Source: Brevundimonas sp. (GTDB lineage: Bacteria > Pseudomonadota > Alphaproteobacteria > Caulobacterales > Caulobacteraceae). From it: a stretch of 63,036 nt of DNA. How positions within the stretch are numbered: position 1 is the first letter of the stretch; the number at the start of each line of letters is the position of its first letter. Position numbers and translations under genes: made by a program. Below the pieces are notes generated by a model, which had not been told where the DNA came from, searched no databases, and was given only the letters and a program-made list of their open reading frames with translations. Location of the stretch: assembly GCA_027531145.1 (NCBI GenBank), contig JAPZRF010000018.1, positions 1 to 63,036 on the forward strand, in the 5' to 3' direction. Positions 37,078 to 45,008 of this stretch are shown here, one piece after another.

Positions 37078-37117
37078 ACCATTGACCCGCGACGTTCGTC
37101 GTCGCAAAGCCTGAGCC

Positions 37118-38785
37118 ATGCTGACCGATCTCGTCGACCGCGCCTTCGCTGCGCGCGCCTGGCCGTTTGAACAGGCGCGCAATCTGCTGACCCATGTGCT
37201 GGCCAAGCGGCTGCCGAAGGCCGAGGCGATCGGCGCGCGCCTCCTCGTTGAGCAAGGCAAGACCGACGAGGCGCTGCGCGCGTACGAGCCGCTCCATCGC
37301 CCCGTGGTGCTGGAGACCGGGTACGGCCCCTCGGGCCTGCCGCACATGGGTACCTTCGGCGAGGTGGCGCGTACGACCATGGTGCGCACCGCCTTCCGCG
37401 CCCTGACCGGCGATCACTGGCCGACGCGGCTGATAGCCTTCTCGGACGACATGGACGGCCTGAGGAAGGTGCCCGAGGGTATCCCCAGTCCGGAAATCCT
37501 GACCGGGGACCTCGGCAAGCCCCTGAGCGCGGTGCGCGACCCGTTCGGGACGCATGACAGCTTCGGCCGGCACAACAACGCCCGGCTGCGCGCCTTCCTC
37601 GACAGCTTCGGCTTCGACTACGAGTTCTTCTCTTCCACCGACTGCTACCGTTCGGGGATGTTCGACGCGACCCTGCTGACCCTGCTGGAGCGCTTCGACG
37701 AGGTTCAGGCCATCATGCTGCCGACCCTCGGGCCGGACCGGCGCGCTACCTATTCGCCCTTCCTGCCGGTCAGCCCCTCGACCGGGCGGGTGCTGCAGAT
37801 CCCGACGCTGGAGCGCAACGTCGCCAAGGGCACGATCGTGTTCGAGGACGAGGACGGATCACGCGTCGAGGTCCCGGTCACTGGCGGCCACGTCAAGCTG
37901 CAGTGGAAACCTGACTGGGCCATGCGCTGGACGGCGCTGGACGTGGACTACGAGATGTCGGGCAAGGACCTGATCGACTCGGTCAAGGTCTCCTCGATGG
38001 TCTGCCGCGCCCTCGGCGGTACGCCGCCGGAGGGCTTCAACTACGAGCTCTTCCTCGACGAGCACGGGCAGAAGATCTCCAAGTCGAAGGGCAATGGCCT
38101 GACCATGGAGCAGTGGCTGCGCTACGGCGCGCCCGAGAGCCTGAGCTGGTACATGTTCCAGTCACCGAAGTCGGCCAAGAAGCTGCACTTCGACGTTATC
38201 CCGCGTGCCACGGACGACTATCTGCAGCACATCGAGATGTACCCGGCCCAGCCGCCGGAGAAGCAGATCGACAACCCGGTCTGGTCGATCCACGCTGGGG
38301 CCCCGCCGGCCGAGGCCTCGCCGGTGTCCTTCGCCCTGCTGCTCAATCTGGTCGGCGTGGCCAACGCCTCGGACAAGGCGGCACTATGGGCCTATTTTGC
38401 CCGCTACCTGCCGGGCGCGACGGCAAGGAGCGAGCCGCTGCTCGACCGGCTGATGGGCTATGCCCTCAACTACTACGAGGACTTCGTGAAGCCGGCGAAG
38501 GCCTATCGGGCCCCGACGGACATGGAGAGGGCGGCGCTGCTGGAGCTGGCGGTGCGGCTCAAGGCCCTGCCGGCTGACACGTCCGATGGCGAGACGATCC
38601 AGAACGAGGTCTATGCCGTGGGCAAGGAGCATGGCTTCGATCCGCTGCGGGCCTGGTTCGCGGCGCTGTACGAGGTGCTGCTGGGCCAGACCCAGGGCCC
38701 GCGCTTCGGCTCGTTCGCCGCCATCTACGGCCTGCCCCAGACCATCGCCCTGATCGAGGCGGGTGCCGAGGGCCGGCTGGCCTGA
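37118..38785 (+). CDS. lysK: Lysyl-tRNA synthetase, class I
   Basis: 555-residue class I enzyme charging tRNA-Lys; it is unrelated in fold to the more common class II LysS and is typical of alphaproteobacteria, spirochaetes and archaea. The Rossmann signatures are [10 protein letters not shown] (about 70-79, the HIGH equivalent) and KISKSKG (about 319-325, KMSKS equivalent). [10 protein letters not shown] and KPDWAMRW are also family-typical. The C-terminal alpha-helical part is complete. The 180-base gap upstream holds a REP-like palindrome. Confidence 0.95.
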   Translation: MLTDLVDRAFAARAWPFEQARNLLTHVLAKRLPKAEAIGARLLVEQGKTDEALRAYEPLHRPVVLETGYGPSGLPHMGTFGEVARTTMVRTAFRALTGDHWPTRLIAFSDDMDGLRKVPEGIPSPEILTGDLGKPLSAVRDPFGTHDSFGRHNNARLRAFLDSFGFDYEFFSSTDCYRSGMFDATLLTLLERFDEVQAIMLPTLGPDRRATYSPFLPVSPSTGRVLQIPTLERNVAKGTIVFEDEDGSRVEVPVTGGHVKLQWKPDWAMRWTALDVDYEMSGKDLIDSVKVSSMVCRALGGTPPEGFNYELFLDEHGQKISKSKGNGLTMEQWLRYGAPESLSWYMFQSPKSAKKLHFDVIPRATDDYLQHIEMYPAQPPEKQIDNPVWSIHAGAPPAEASPVSFALLLNLVGVANASDKAALWAYFARYLPGATARSEPLLDRLMGYALNYYEDFVKPAKAYRAPTDMERAALLELAVRLKALPADTSDGETIQNEVYAVGKEHGFDPLRAWFAALYEVLLGQTQGPRFGSFAAIYGLPQTIALIEAGAEGRLA

Positions 38786-39063
38786 GGTGTCTGACGGGCC
38801 TCCCGTGACGGGTTCATCACGAACGGCACGAAGGCGACACGAAGGCCACCAAGGGCGATTTGAAGCGGCACGCCCAGCGCGGTGTCCGCCGCCTCGAACC
38901 TGCGGATCCGCCCGGGGCCTGGCACGGGCTGCTGCCCGGTCGGCAGCCTGTGCCAGGCCGGCGCTTCACGGCCGTGGGCTCGCAGGGTGAACGGGTCCAG
39001 ATCGCCGGCGGTGACCGGGTCAACCCCCGCCACGTACCGCACTACGGATCTCCCCGCCCGACA
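38786..39063. other. Gap with no secure gene between lysK and the S24 regulator
   Basis: The 278 bases are open on the minus strand (38725-39042, 105 codons, overlapping the lysK end), with protein-like text such as TLRAHGREAPAWHRLPTG and GVPLQIALGGLRVAFVPFV. The frame begins 21 bases after the S24 gene stop, so a small downstream gene is possible. No family was recognised and GC-rich DNA often leaves such frames open, so it is not called a gene. Confidence 0.3.
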
Positions 39064-39693
39064 TCACTGGCTGGCCCACAGAATCCGGGACAGCCAGTCG
39101 ATCTCGCCGAGCGCCAGGGTGCGGGGTGCAAAGGCCGGGTTGATCGAGCCCAGCGTCAGGCTCCGCGCCGTGCGCCGCTCCAGCACCTTGGCCATCACCT
39201 CACCGGCCCGGGTGCGCACGACCACCCGGTCGCCGGGACGACAACGGGCTTCGGCCCGGTCGATGATGATGACGTCGCCCTCACGATAGAGGGGCGACAT
39301 CGAGTTCCCGACAATCCTCAGCGCGAAACAGGTCGGCGCGGAGACGGGCAGGGACGTCTGGTCCCATTCGCCGGCGGGCAGGCCTCCCTCGTCGAAGAAA
39401 CCGTCGCGCCCGGCCTGGGCCATGCCCAGCAGCGGCGTGGTCGGCACCGGACCAGCATCCCGGGCCAGAGCCGCGAACTCCGCGAGGCTGAGCCCTGTCA
39501 CCTCCAGCACGGAGGCGAGGCTCTCGGTGGAGGGCCAGCGCGGCCGGGCCACCGGGCCGGGGCCATGGCGCTTGGACGGGTTGAACGCCGTCGGGTCGAG
39601 GCCGGCGCGCCGCGCCAGCCCGGACGGGCTCAGGCCCTCGCGCCGGGCGACGGCGTCGAGGGCGGACCAGATCTGGTTGTGGCTGAGCGGCAT
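39064..39693 (-). CDS. S24-family (LexA/CI-like) transcriptional regulator
   Basis: 209-residue regulator. The N-terminal helix-turn-helix is of XRE type (about 5-45; LSPSGLARRAGLDPTAFNPS), and the C-terminal half is an S24 peptidase: GNSMSPLYREGD with nucleophile Ser131, VMAKVL with Lys169, and an Ala94-Gly95 pair in GMAQAG at the expected self-cleavage site. All parts for RecA-stimulated cleavage are there, so it may respond to DNA damage. It resembles chromosomal CI-like regulators rather than LexA proper. It is the last gene of a minus-strand accessory group. ATG at 39693 is preferred to the long frame from 39801. Confidence 0.85.
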   Translation of the reverse strand: MPLSHNQIWSALDAVARREGLSPSGLARRAGLDPTAFNPSKRHGPGPVARPRWPSTESLASVLEVTGLSLAEFAALARDAGPVPTTPLLGMAQAGRDGFFDEGGLPAGEWDQTSLPVSAPTCFALRIVGNSMSPLYREGDVIIIDRAEARCRPGDRVVVRTRAGEVMAKVLERRTARSLTLGSINPAFAPRTLALGEIDWLSRILWASQ

Positions 39694-39736
39694 GGGGCCC
39701 CCCGCGAGTCGCGTCGCAGGGTACAGGAATTTCCGC

Positions 39737-40165
39737 CTATCTGAAGTTGGCGGCGCGCCGTTCCTGCCAGACCCAGAAGGTGCCGGCGGTAATGGCCACA
39801 AGGATACCGAGGCTGGCCAGGTTCTGGATGGCGTAGAACGACCAGGCCGGGGGGCGCATGTCGATTGCCATTAGAAAATGACTCAATACTGGCAACAACT
39901 GAAGAGCGGCTGCCCAAGCCGGCCAAGTGTTTGCTGACTTCCAGGAAAGTGCACAGAAGACAATAAGAACTACAACATCTACAAAAAATAATACTGGAGC
40001 ATTACTATAAAAGCCGATGTCACTTTGCAAAACTATGGTGCAAAACCAAGCAAGTATATAGGAACCAGCGCCAATTTTTTCAGCTTCGTCACCCACAAGG
40101 AACGCAAACCCGCATACGCACACGATAAGGACGGCCCCGATCTGCGAGTAAAGGGTGTCAAACAA
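39737..40165 (-). CDS. Small AT-rich four-helix membrane protein, unrecognised
   Basis: 142 residues with four predicted transmembrane helices (about 8-25, 32-50, 58-75, 110-130); motifs such as YSNAPVLFFVDVVVLIVFCA show no known family. The base composition (roughly 40% GC in 39890-40240) is far below the rest of the window, a sign of recent transfer. The likely start is a TTG at 40165 with GGGAGCG upstream; that ribosome site sits in the right arm of a perfect 10-base hairpin (40170-40200). Protein function is unknown. Confidence 0.55.
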   Translation of the reverse strand: MFDTLYSQIGAVLIVCVCGFAFLVGDEAEKIGAGSYILAWFCTIVLQSDIGFYSNAPVLFFVDVVVLIVFCALSWKSANTWPAWAAALQLLPVLSHFLMAIDMRPPAWSFYAIQNLASLGILVAITAGTFWVWQERRAANFR

Positions 40166-40169
40166 GGAA

Positions 40170-40200
40170 ATCGCTCCCGCTAAAGTTTAACGGGAGCGAT
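40170..40200 (-). promoter_or_regulatory. Perfect 10-bp hairpin over the TTG-start ribosome site
   Basis: ATCGCTCCCG (40170-40179) pairs perfectly with CGGGAGCGAT (40191-40200) around an 11-base AT-rich loop. On the minus-strand transcript the right arm holds GGGAGCG, the apparent ribosome site of the membrane protein. It could hide that site or, with the following TTTCCTTGTTT, terminate transcription from the upstream gene at 40249. Confidence 0.5.
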
Positions 40201-40248
40201 CATGACACAAAAAATCTCTTGCGGATACAGCGCAATTCTACACCGACT

Positions 40249-40602
40249 CTAGGCGACCCGGAGCGTCTCGCGCTTGTGATGAGCCCACTCGATCGGACGG
40301 CCATCTTCCGGCGGCTTGTTGACCGGGCCGGCAGCGTAGACGCCCCAGCCCATGCGGCGGTGGTCCCTGGCCATTTCGGTGTGGGCGGCGGTGACGGCCT
40401 CGCGGGCCTGGCCGAGGGCGGCCAGCGATTCCATCGCCTTGGCCTGGGCGCCGGCGCCGACGGTCGCGGCCACGGACAGCTCGGTGCGGGCGGCGATCAT
40501 CGCCTGCACCAGCGTCGTTGCCTTTACGATCGCCTCATCGACGGCCGCTTCGGCCGCATAAAGATCACCGGCCAGACCGGCGATAACCTCGTTCTTGTCC
40601 AT
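40249..40602 (-). CDS. Unrecognised small helical protein, paralog of 40686-41162 product
   Basis: 117 residues, alanine-rich and helical. It is clearly homologous to the product of the adjacent gene: both share A-E-x-A-V-D, A-A-T-V, S-x-A-A-L-x-x-A-R, A-H and the ending AAGPxxKPxxDxRP (here AAGPVNKPPEDGRP). It lacks the N-terminal 65-residue arm of that paralog and has a basic tail instead. Start ATG 40602 follows AGAGGAG, which forms the arm of a small hairpin with core ACAAGC. No enzyme motif is visible and no family was recognised. Confidence 0.6.
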   Translation of the reverse strand: MDKNEVIAGLAGDLYAAEAAVDEAIVKATTLVQAMIAARTELSVAATVGAGAQAKAMESLAALGQAREAVTAAHTEMARDHRRMGWGVYAAGPVNKPPEDGRPIEWAHHKRETLRVA

Positions 40603-40612
40603 GGTTAAGTGC

Positions 40613-40630
40613 TCCTCTACAAGCAGAGGA
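40613..40630 (-). promoter_or_regulatory. Hairpin with GCUUGU loop overlapping the ribosome site (gene at 40249)
   Basis: TCCTCT (40613-40618) and AGAGGA (40625-40630) form a perfect 6-base stem around ACAAGC (GCUUGU in the minus-strand RNA). The 3' arm of the RNA hairpin is AGAGGA, the Shine-Dalgarno of the gene starting at 40602. The same core with other arms is found before the paralog (41189-41202). Confidence 0.5.
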
Positions 40631-40685
40631 AGTCTTAACTCGCCTTGATGCACGCAAGAAGCGATGTTTACGTTTCATTAATCAA

Positions 40686-41162
40686 TCAGTCCGCGAGCCA
40701 GCCGCCGCCAGGTCGGTCGTCCCTGGGCTTGTCCATCGGGCCGGCGGCGAGGGCGTCGAGGCCCAGCTTCCGGGCAAGGCCCGCGAGGGTGCGGTGGGCC
40801 TCGACCAGGTCTCCGCGCGCCCGGGCCAGCGCCGCCACACTGTCGGCTGCGGCGCTGAAGACGGGTTGGGCCACGGTGGCGGCGAGGGCCGCCTCGCGTC
40901 GCGCCTGGGGCAACAGCGCCATCAGGGTGGCCGCCTCGCCGAGGGCGGCATCCACGGCCTGTTCGGCTGACCACAGGCGTTCCGCCAGATGCTGGCCGAT
41001 GCGCTGGCGGCCATGCCGGTCCGGCTCGCCAGGGGGCAGGGGCTCAGGCCAGGGCTCGATCGCGAGGTCCAGCGCGACGGCCGGGCGGCCGCGCGCCGGC
41101 CGGACAGGACGCCGCGCCGGCCGGCGCGGCAGGATGGTGACGAAGGTCGCGGTACGCGTCAT
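40686..41162 (-). CDS. Unrecognised protein, tandem paralog with N-terminal basic/proline arm
   Basis: 158 residues. An N-terminal arm of about 65 residues, rich in Arg and Pro (TRTATFVTILPRRPARRPVR), precedes a helical domain homologous to the gene at 40249-40602 (about 40% identity by eye), ending AAGPMDKPRDDRPGGG. AGGGAGAAG lies before the ATG at 41162, and a GTAT-ACAAGC-ATAC element lies about 27 bases upstream. The two genes read in the same direction and look like a duplication. No database family could be named; function unknown. Confidence 0.6.
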   Translation of the reverse strand: MTRTATFVTILPRRPARRPVRPARGRPAVALDLAIEPWPEPLPPGEPDRHGRQRIGQHLAERLWSAEQAVDAALGEAATLMALLPQARREAALAATVAQPVFSAAADSVAALARARGDLVEAHRTLAGLARKLGLDALAAGPMDKPRDDRPGGGWLAD

Positions 41163-41188
41163 CTCGCTTCTCCCTTGCCGGGTGAGGC

Positions 41189-41202
41189 GTATACAAGCAT
41201 AC
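41189..41202 (-). promoter_or_regulatory. GTAT-ACAAGC-ATAC element before the longer paralog
   Basis: Perfect 4-base arms (41189-41192 and 41199-41202) around the same ACAAGC core as at 40613-40630, in the same position relative to the paralogous genes. It lies outside the ribosome site. It may be a DNA operator or an RNA hairpin. Confidence 0.45.
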
Positions 41203-41219
41203 CGGGCGGAGACCTGCAA

Positions 41220-41618
41220 CTATAAATCCTGTCCTGCGACGAGGAAGTGCGCGGTCAAGGTTGCAATCGGGTTGTGGGGATCATCCTGCCAGGCCTCGCA
41301 GGTGACGTGGGCGACGCGCCGTCCGGCCTTGCGGATTACGGCCCGGGCGTGGGTGTCGAGCGGCCGGCCGCTGCGAAGATAGGCGACGGTGACATTGATC
41401 GGGCGCGGCAGCTGCTTGCGGGGAAACGACACTGCCACCTGGCCGATCGCGGTCATCTCCATCAGGGCCGCCGTGGAGCCCCCGTGCAGCGCCGGAAGCA
41501 GCGGATTGCCGATCAGCCGATCCTGGAACGGCATGGTCACCGTCAGCTCCTGGCCGGCGAGATGCTCCTGCAGGTCGAGGAAGCGGGCATAGGGCGAGGT
41601 CAGCAAGCGGTCGCTCAT
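41220..41618 (-). CDS. PaaI-family hot-dog thioesterase
   Basis: 132-residue acyl-CoA thioesterase-like protein. The hot-dog helix motif is LHGGSTAALMEMTAIGQV, and the strand INVTVAYLRSGRPLDTHARA follows, as in PaaI/COG2050 proteins. The motif aspartate is replaced by Ser/Thr-type residues, as in a subset. Its start overlaps the stop of the upstream thioesterase by 4 bases (ATGA), so the pair is translated together and may form a heteromer. Substrate unknown. Confidence 0.82.
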   Translation of the reverse strand: MSDRLLTSPYARFLDLQEHLAGQELTVTMPFQDRLIGNPLLPALHGGSTAALMEMTAIGQVAVSFPRKQLPRPINVTVAYLRSGRPLDTHARAVIRKAGRRVAHVTCEAWQDDPHNPIATLTAHFLVAGQDL

Positions 41619-42079
41619 GCCTTGCGGTCCTTAAGGTTGGCACCCAGACGGTCACCCGCGCCGCCGGTCAGGATATAGGTCCCCTGGGCCGCCGCCACCG
41701 GGTCCTCGATGTCCTCCTCGAAGGCCCAGGCGCGGACGAAGGCGATAGAGGCGGTGCGGTGATAGCAGCGCGCCTCGGCCACTAGGTCACGGCCTGGCCG
41801 TGCGGCGCGCATGTAATCGACGCGAAAATCGAGGGTGGCGATCGGGTGGAAGGCGTCGAGCGCCGTCCAGACCGCCAGCCCGCCGACGTGGTCCAGCAGG
41901 GTGGTCATCAGCCCGCCCGAGACCACGCCAGTGCGGGGGTCACCGACCAGATCCTCACGCCAGGGCACTCGCAGCCGCACCCGATCGCCGTCGCGCCCGT
42001 CAAAGGTGAAGCCGAGCGCGTGAGTGTGGGCGGAGGCGGCCGCGAGCTGGGGCAGTAGCGGATCTATGGCTGTGGTCAT
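41615..42079 (-). CDS. PaaI-family hot-dog thioesterase, partner gene
   Basis: 154-residue protein of the same hot-dog family, with TGVVSGGLMTTLLDHVGGLA (catalytic Asp in DHVGG) and LDFRVDYMRAARPGRDL. It is a diverged paralog of the downstream gene. The ATG at 42079 is chosen; the open frame upstream overlaps the divergent exonuclease gene. The two genes form a small operon. Confidence 0.83.
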   Translation of the reverse strand: MTTAIDPLLPQLAAASAHTHALGFTFDGRDGDRVRLRVPWREDLVGDPRTGVVSGGLMTTLLDHVGGLAVWTALDAFHPIATLDFRVDYMRAARPGRDLVAEARCYHRTASIAFVRAWAFEEDIEDPVAAAQGTYILTGGAGDRLGANLKDRKA

Positions 42080-42137
42080 GTCGGGTCCCGTAGCGCGCCG
42101 GCTTCCGCCGCGACGCTGCCGGGACCATATGCACCCC

Positions 42138-43163
42138 ATGGCTCGCCCGGAAGACCTGCTGCGCCCGACACCCGAGGGGCTCTACTGTCCGCCCGGAGAT
42201 TTCCACATCGACCCGGTCCGGCCGGTGGCGCGGGCGGTGATCACCCACGGCCATGCCGACCATGCCCGCCCTGGCCACGGCGTCGTGGTGGCGACGCCGG
42301 AGACGGCGCAGATCATGCAGGCGCGCTACGGCCCGGACTGCGCGGGTCGGCTGGAGCCTCTGGCGTACGGCGAGTCGGTGCGCCGCGACGGGGTCGAGGT
42401 CACCCTCGTCCCGGCGGGGCATGTGCTGGGCTCGGCCCAGGCTGTGGTACGCGGCCTCGGCCAGACCATCGTCGTGTCCGGCGACTACAAGCGGCGCCCG
42501 GACCCGACCTGCGCCCCGTTCGAGCCCGTGCCGTGCGACGTCTTCATCACCGAGGCCACCTTCGGCTTGCCGGTGTTCCGGCACCCCGATGACGTAGACG
42601 AGATCGAACGGCTTCTGCTGTCGGTGCGCCAGTTTCCCGAGCGCACCCACCTGATCGGGGCTTATGCGCTGGGCAAGGCGCAGCGCGTCATCCGGCTGAT
42701 CCGGGCGGCCGGCTGGGACCGACCGATCCATGTCCATGGGGCGCTGGAACGGCTGAACAATCTGTATGAGGCGGCCGGGGTGAGCCTCGGACCGCTGGCC
42801 CAGGCGACTCACCCGGGCGATCGCACGCTGGCCGGCGAGATCGTCCTGGCACCGCCCGGGGCGACACAGGACCGCTGGTCGCGGCGCTTCGCCGATCCGG
42901 TGGTGGCATTCGCTTCCGGCTGGATGGGCGTGCGGGCGCGGGCCCGGCAGCGGGGGGCGGAACTGCCGCTCGTCATCTCCGATCACGCCGACTGGGACGA
43001 GCTGACGCGCACGCTGGAGGAGGTCGACGCGAGCGAGGTGTGGATCACCCACGGGCGGGAGGAGGGGCTGTTGCGCTGGTGCGAGCTCAACGGACGCGCT
43101 GGACGGGCGCTTCGTCTGGTCGGTTACGACGAGGAAGACGCCGAGCCGGCGGGGGCCGACTGA
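42138..43163 (+). CDS. Ligase-associated DNA exonuclease-like metallo-beta-lactamase-fold protein
   Basis: 341-residue member of the TIGR04122 family related to SNM1/CPSF nucleases. Metal-binding motifs are THGHADHAR (about 38-46), PAGHVLGSAQ and SGDYKRRPD, with a later ISDHADWDEL and ITHGREEGL typical of the beta-CASP part. Members usually sit next to an ATP-dependent DNA ligase and a helicase in a repair cassette; none is present here, so this copy stands alone. ATG at 42138 (MARPEDLL) or nine bases earlier at 42129. Confidence 0.85.
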   Translation: MARPEDLLRPTPEGLYCPPGDFHIDPVRPVARAVITHGHADHARPGHGVVVATPETAQIMQARYGPDCAGRLEPLAYGESVRRDGVEVTLVPAGHVLGSAQAVVRGLGQTIVVSGDYKRRPDPTCAPFEPVPCDVFITEATFGLPVFRHPDDVDEIERLLLSVRQFPERTHLIGAYALGKAQRVIRLIRAAGWDRPIHVHGALERLNNLYEAAGVSLGPLAQATHPGDRTLAGEIVLAPPGATQDRWSRRFADPVVAFASGWMGVRARARQRGAELPLVISDHADWDELTRTLEEVDASEVWITHGREEGLLRWCELNGRAGRALRLVGYDEEDAEPAGAD

Positions 43164-43172
43164 AGCGCGAGC

Positions 43173-44813
43173 TCAGTCAGCGGAGCGACGCCGGCGCCGG
43201 GTGGCCTCCCGCGGCGTCGCCTGTCCGGCGGCCGGGGCCTCAGCCTCGAGCGCGGAGTTCATGGCCATGCGCAGGCGCTCGGGCTTGATCGGCTTCTCGA
43301 CCACTGCGGCCATGCCGATCGACAGATAATGACGCGCGTCGTCCGGGTCCGCGTTGGCGGTCAGGGCGATGATCGGCGTCCTGCTGGCAGGGCCCTCCAG
43401 CGCACGGATGGCGATGGTCGCCGCGACCCCGTCCATACGCGGCATCTTGATATCCATCAGGATCAGGTCAAACGGCCGCGCCTGCACCACCTCCAGCGCT
43501 TCGAGACCGTCCTCGGCGGTTTCCGAGGTGCAGCCGAACATCTCGCACAGGGCCTGGGCGACGACGCGGTTGGTGGCGTTGTCGTCCACGATCAGCACAT
43601 GCGGCTGGGACCTCAGGTTCAGATCGAGTAGCTCGGCTACATTGGTTTCCGGCGCGGCCGAGATGTAGGCGCGCGGAGCCTGCAGGGTGAAGTGGAAGGT
43701 CGAGCCGCGCCCCGGGTTGTTCTCGGCCCGGATCTGGCCGCCGAGGGCAGTGATGATCTGCCGGCAGATCGACAGGCCGAGCCCGGCTCCGCCGGCCTCC
43801 GGGACGTCGCCAAACGGCTCGAGGATGCGTTCAAGGTGCGCCGGGTCGAGCCCGGGGCCGTCGTCACGCACGCGGCCCTCGATGACAATCGTGTCGCCTT
43901 CGACCCGCGCCTTCAGGCCGGCCTCGACCACACCGTTGCGGGCAAACTTCAGCGCATTACCGATCAAGTTGTTGAACACCTGCTTCAGGCGGACGTCATC
44001 GATCTGGGCCGCCAGTTCGGTATCGCCCTCGTAGGCCGTCAGCAGCGACACCTTGTCCTGGGTGGCGCGCGGCTCCCACAAGGCATGCATGTCGTCGATG
44101 AGACCTCGCAGCCGGACCGGACGCCGCGTGATCTCCAGCTCGCCGGTCTCCGCGCGAGTCAGGTCGACCGCGTCATCGAGGATGCGCAGCAGGCTCTCGG
44201 ACGAGTCGATTATGGTGCGCACATGGGCCTGGGCCGTCTCGTTGAGCGGCTGGTGGCGCAGCAGCTCGGCCACCGCCAGCACTCCGTTCATCGGCGTGCG
44301 CAGCTCGTGGCTTATGACCGCCAGGAACTGGCTGCGGGCGCGGGCCGAGGCCAGGGCCTGGGTGCGGGTGTCACTGAGCTTGCGAACCTGTTCGGTCAGT
44401 TCGACGTTCTGCTGGAGTTGGCGCTCGTGCGCTGCCTGCAGCAGCGAAAGCACCGTGCCCACGCCCCGGTAGCGGCCCTCGCGAGTGACGATGAAGCCGC
44501 GATTCAGTGCTGTCGGACCGCCCCCCAGCATGATGTCGCAGAACAGGTCGATGGCGACGCCCGCCTCGACCACGGCGGGTTCGCAATCCATCACCTCGGC
44601 CACAGGACGCCGGGCATGGAGACTCTGGCCAAAGGGGCCGGCCATGCGGATCAGGAAGGGGTCCCGTTCGACCAGCCCGACCGGGCGGCCTTCCTTCACG
44701 ACGGCAATGACGAGGGTTTCGGGGGACTGCTCGAAGCGTTCTAGGATCGCCGAGCCCGGCGTCTCCGGAGCCACGGGGACAGATGACTCTGACACGCTTT
44801 CGATTGTCGGCAT
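43173..44813 (-). CDS. CBS-domain hybrid sensor histidine kinase
   Basis: 546-residue soluble hybrid kinase. Residues 20-125 form a CBS-like pair (MDCEPAVVEAGVAIDLFCDI region), then a coiled coil (130-160), HisKA with ISHELRTPMNG (His169), HATPase with NLIGNALKFARNG and GAGLGLSICRQI, and a receiver (about 415-535) with ILMDIKMPRMDG and the Lys in VEKPIKP. No transmembrane segment. CBS domains usually sense adenine nucleotides, so cytosolic energy or c-di-nucleotide sensing is plausible. No Hpt or partner regulator adjoins. The ATG at 44813 has GAGGA upstream; a TTG at 44858 is less likely. Confidence 0.85.
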   Translation of the reverse strand: MPTIESVSESSVPVAPETPGSAILERFEQSPETLVIAVVKEGRPVGLVERDPFLIRMAGPFGQSLHARRPVAEVMDCEPAVVEAGVAIDLFCDIMLGGGPTALNRGFIVTREGRYRGVGTVLSLLQAAHERQLQQNVELTEQVRKLSDTRTQALASARARSQFLAVISHELRTPMNGVLAVAELLRHQPLNETAQAHVRTIIDSSESLLRILDDAVDLTRAETGELEITRRPVRLRGLIDDMHALWEPRATQDKVSLLTAYEGDTELAAQIDDVRLKQVFNNLIGNALKFARNGVVEAGLKARVEGDTIVIEGRVRDDGPGLDPAHLERILEPFGDVPEAGGAGLGLSICRQIITALGGQIRAENNPGRGSTFHFTLQAPRAYISAAPETNVAELLDLNLRSQPHVLIVDDNATNRVVAQALCEMFGCTSETAEDGLEALEVVQARPFDLILMDIKMPRMDGVAATIAIRALEGPASRTPIIALTANADPDDARHYLSIGMAAVVEKPIKPERLRMAMNSALEAEAPAAGQATPREATRRRRRSAD

Positions 44814-45008
44814 TTTACCGAAGTCCTCGCTTGGGAAGGAAGATTGCCCTGAAACCAATTTCCGAACTGTGAATGTTGTCCACTGCTGCGCTCGCGGCCT
44901 CCCGCGACATTTTGCGCCTCGGAAGCGGCCGGTGTATGGAGAGCCGTCCGGTTTATCTTACGTCCTCTTTCGCATGCGCGCGGCCCGGCGGCCGACCGCA
45001 GGGCCTGC

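Noticed and set aside
44860..45008. Possible preQ1 riboswitch before queC
   Set aside because: No preQ1-type stem followed by an A-rich pseudoknot tail could be found; the region also holds the divergent kinase promoter.
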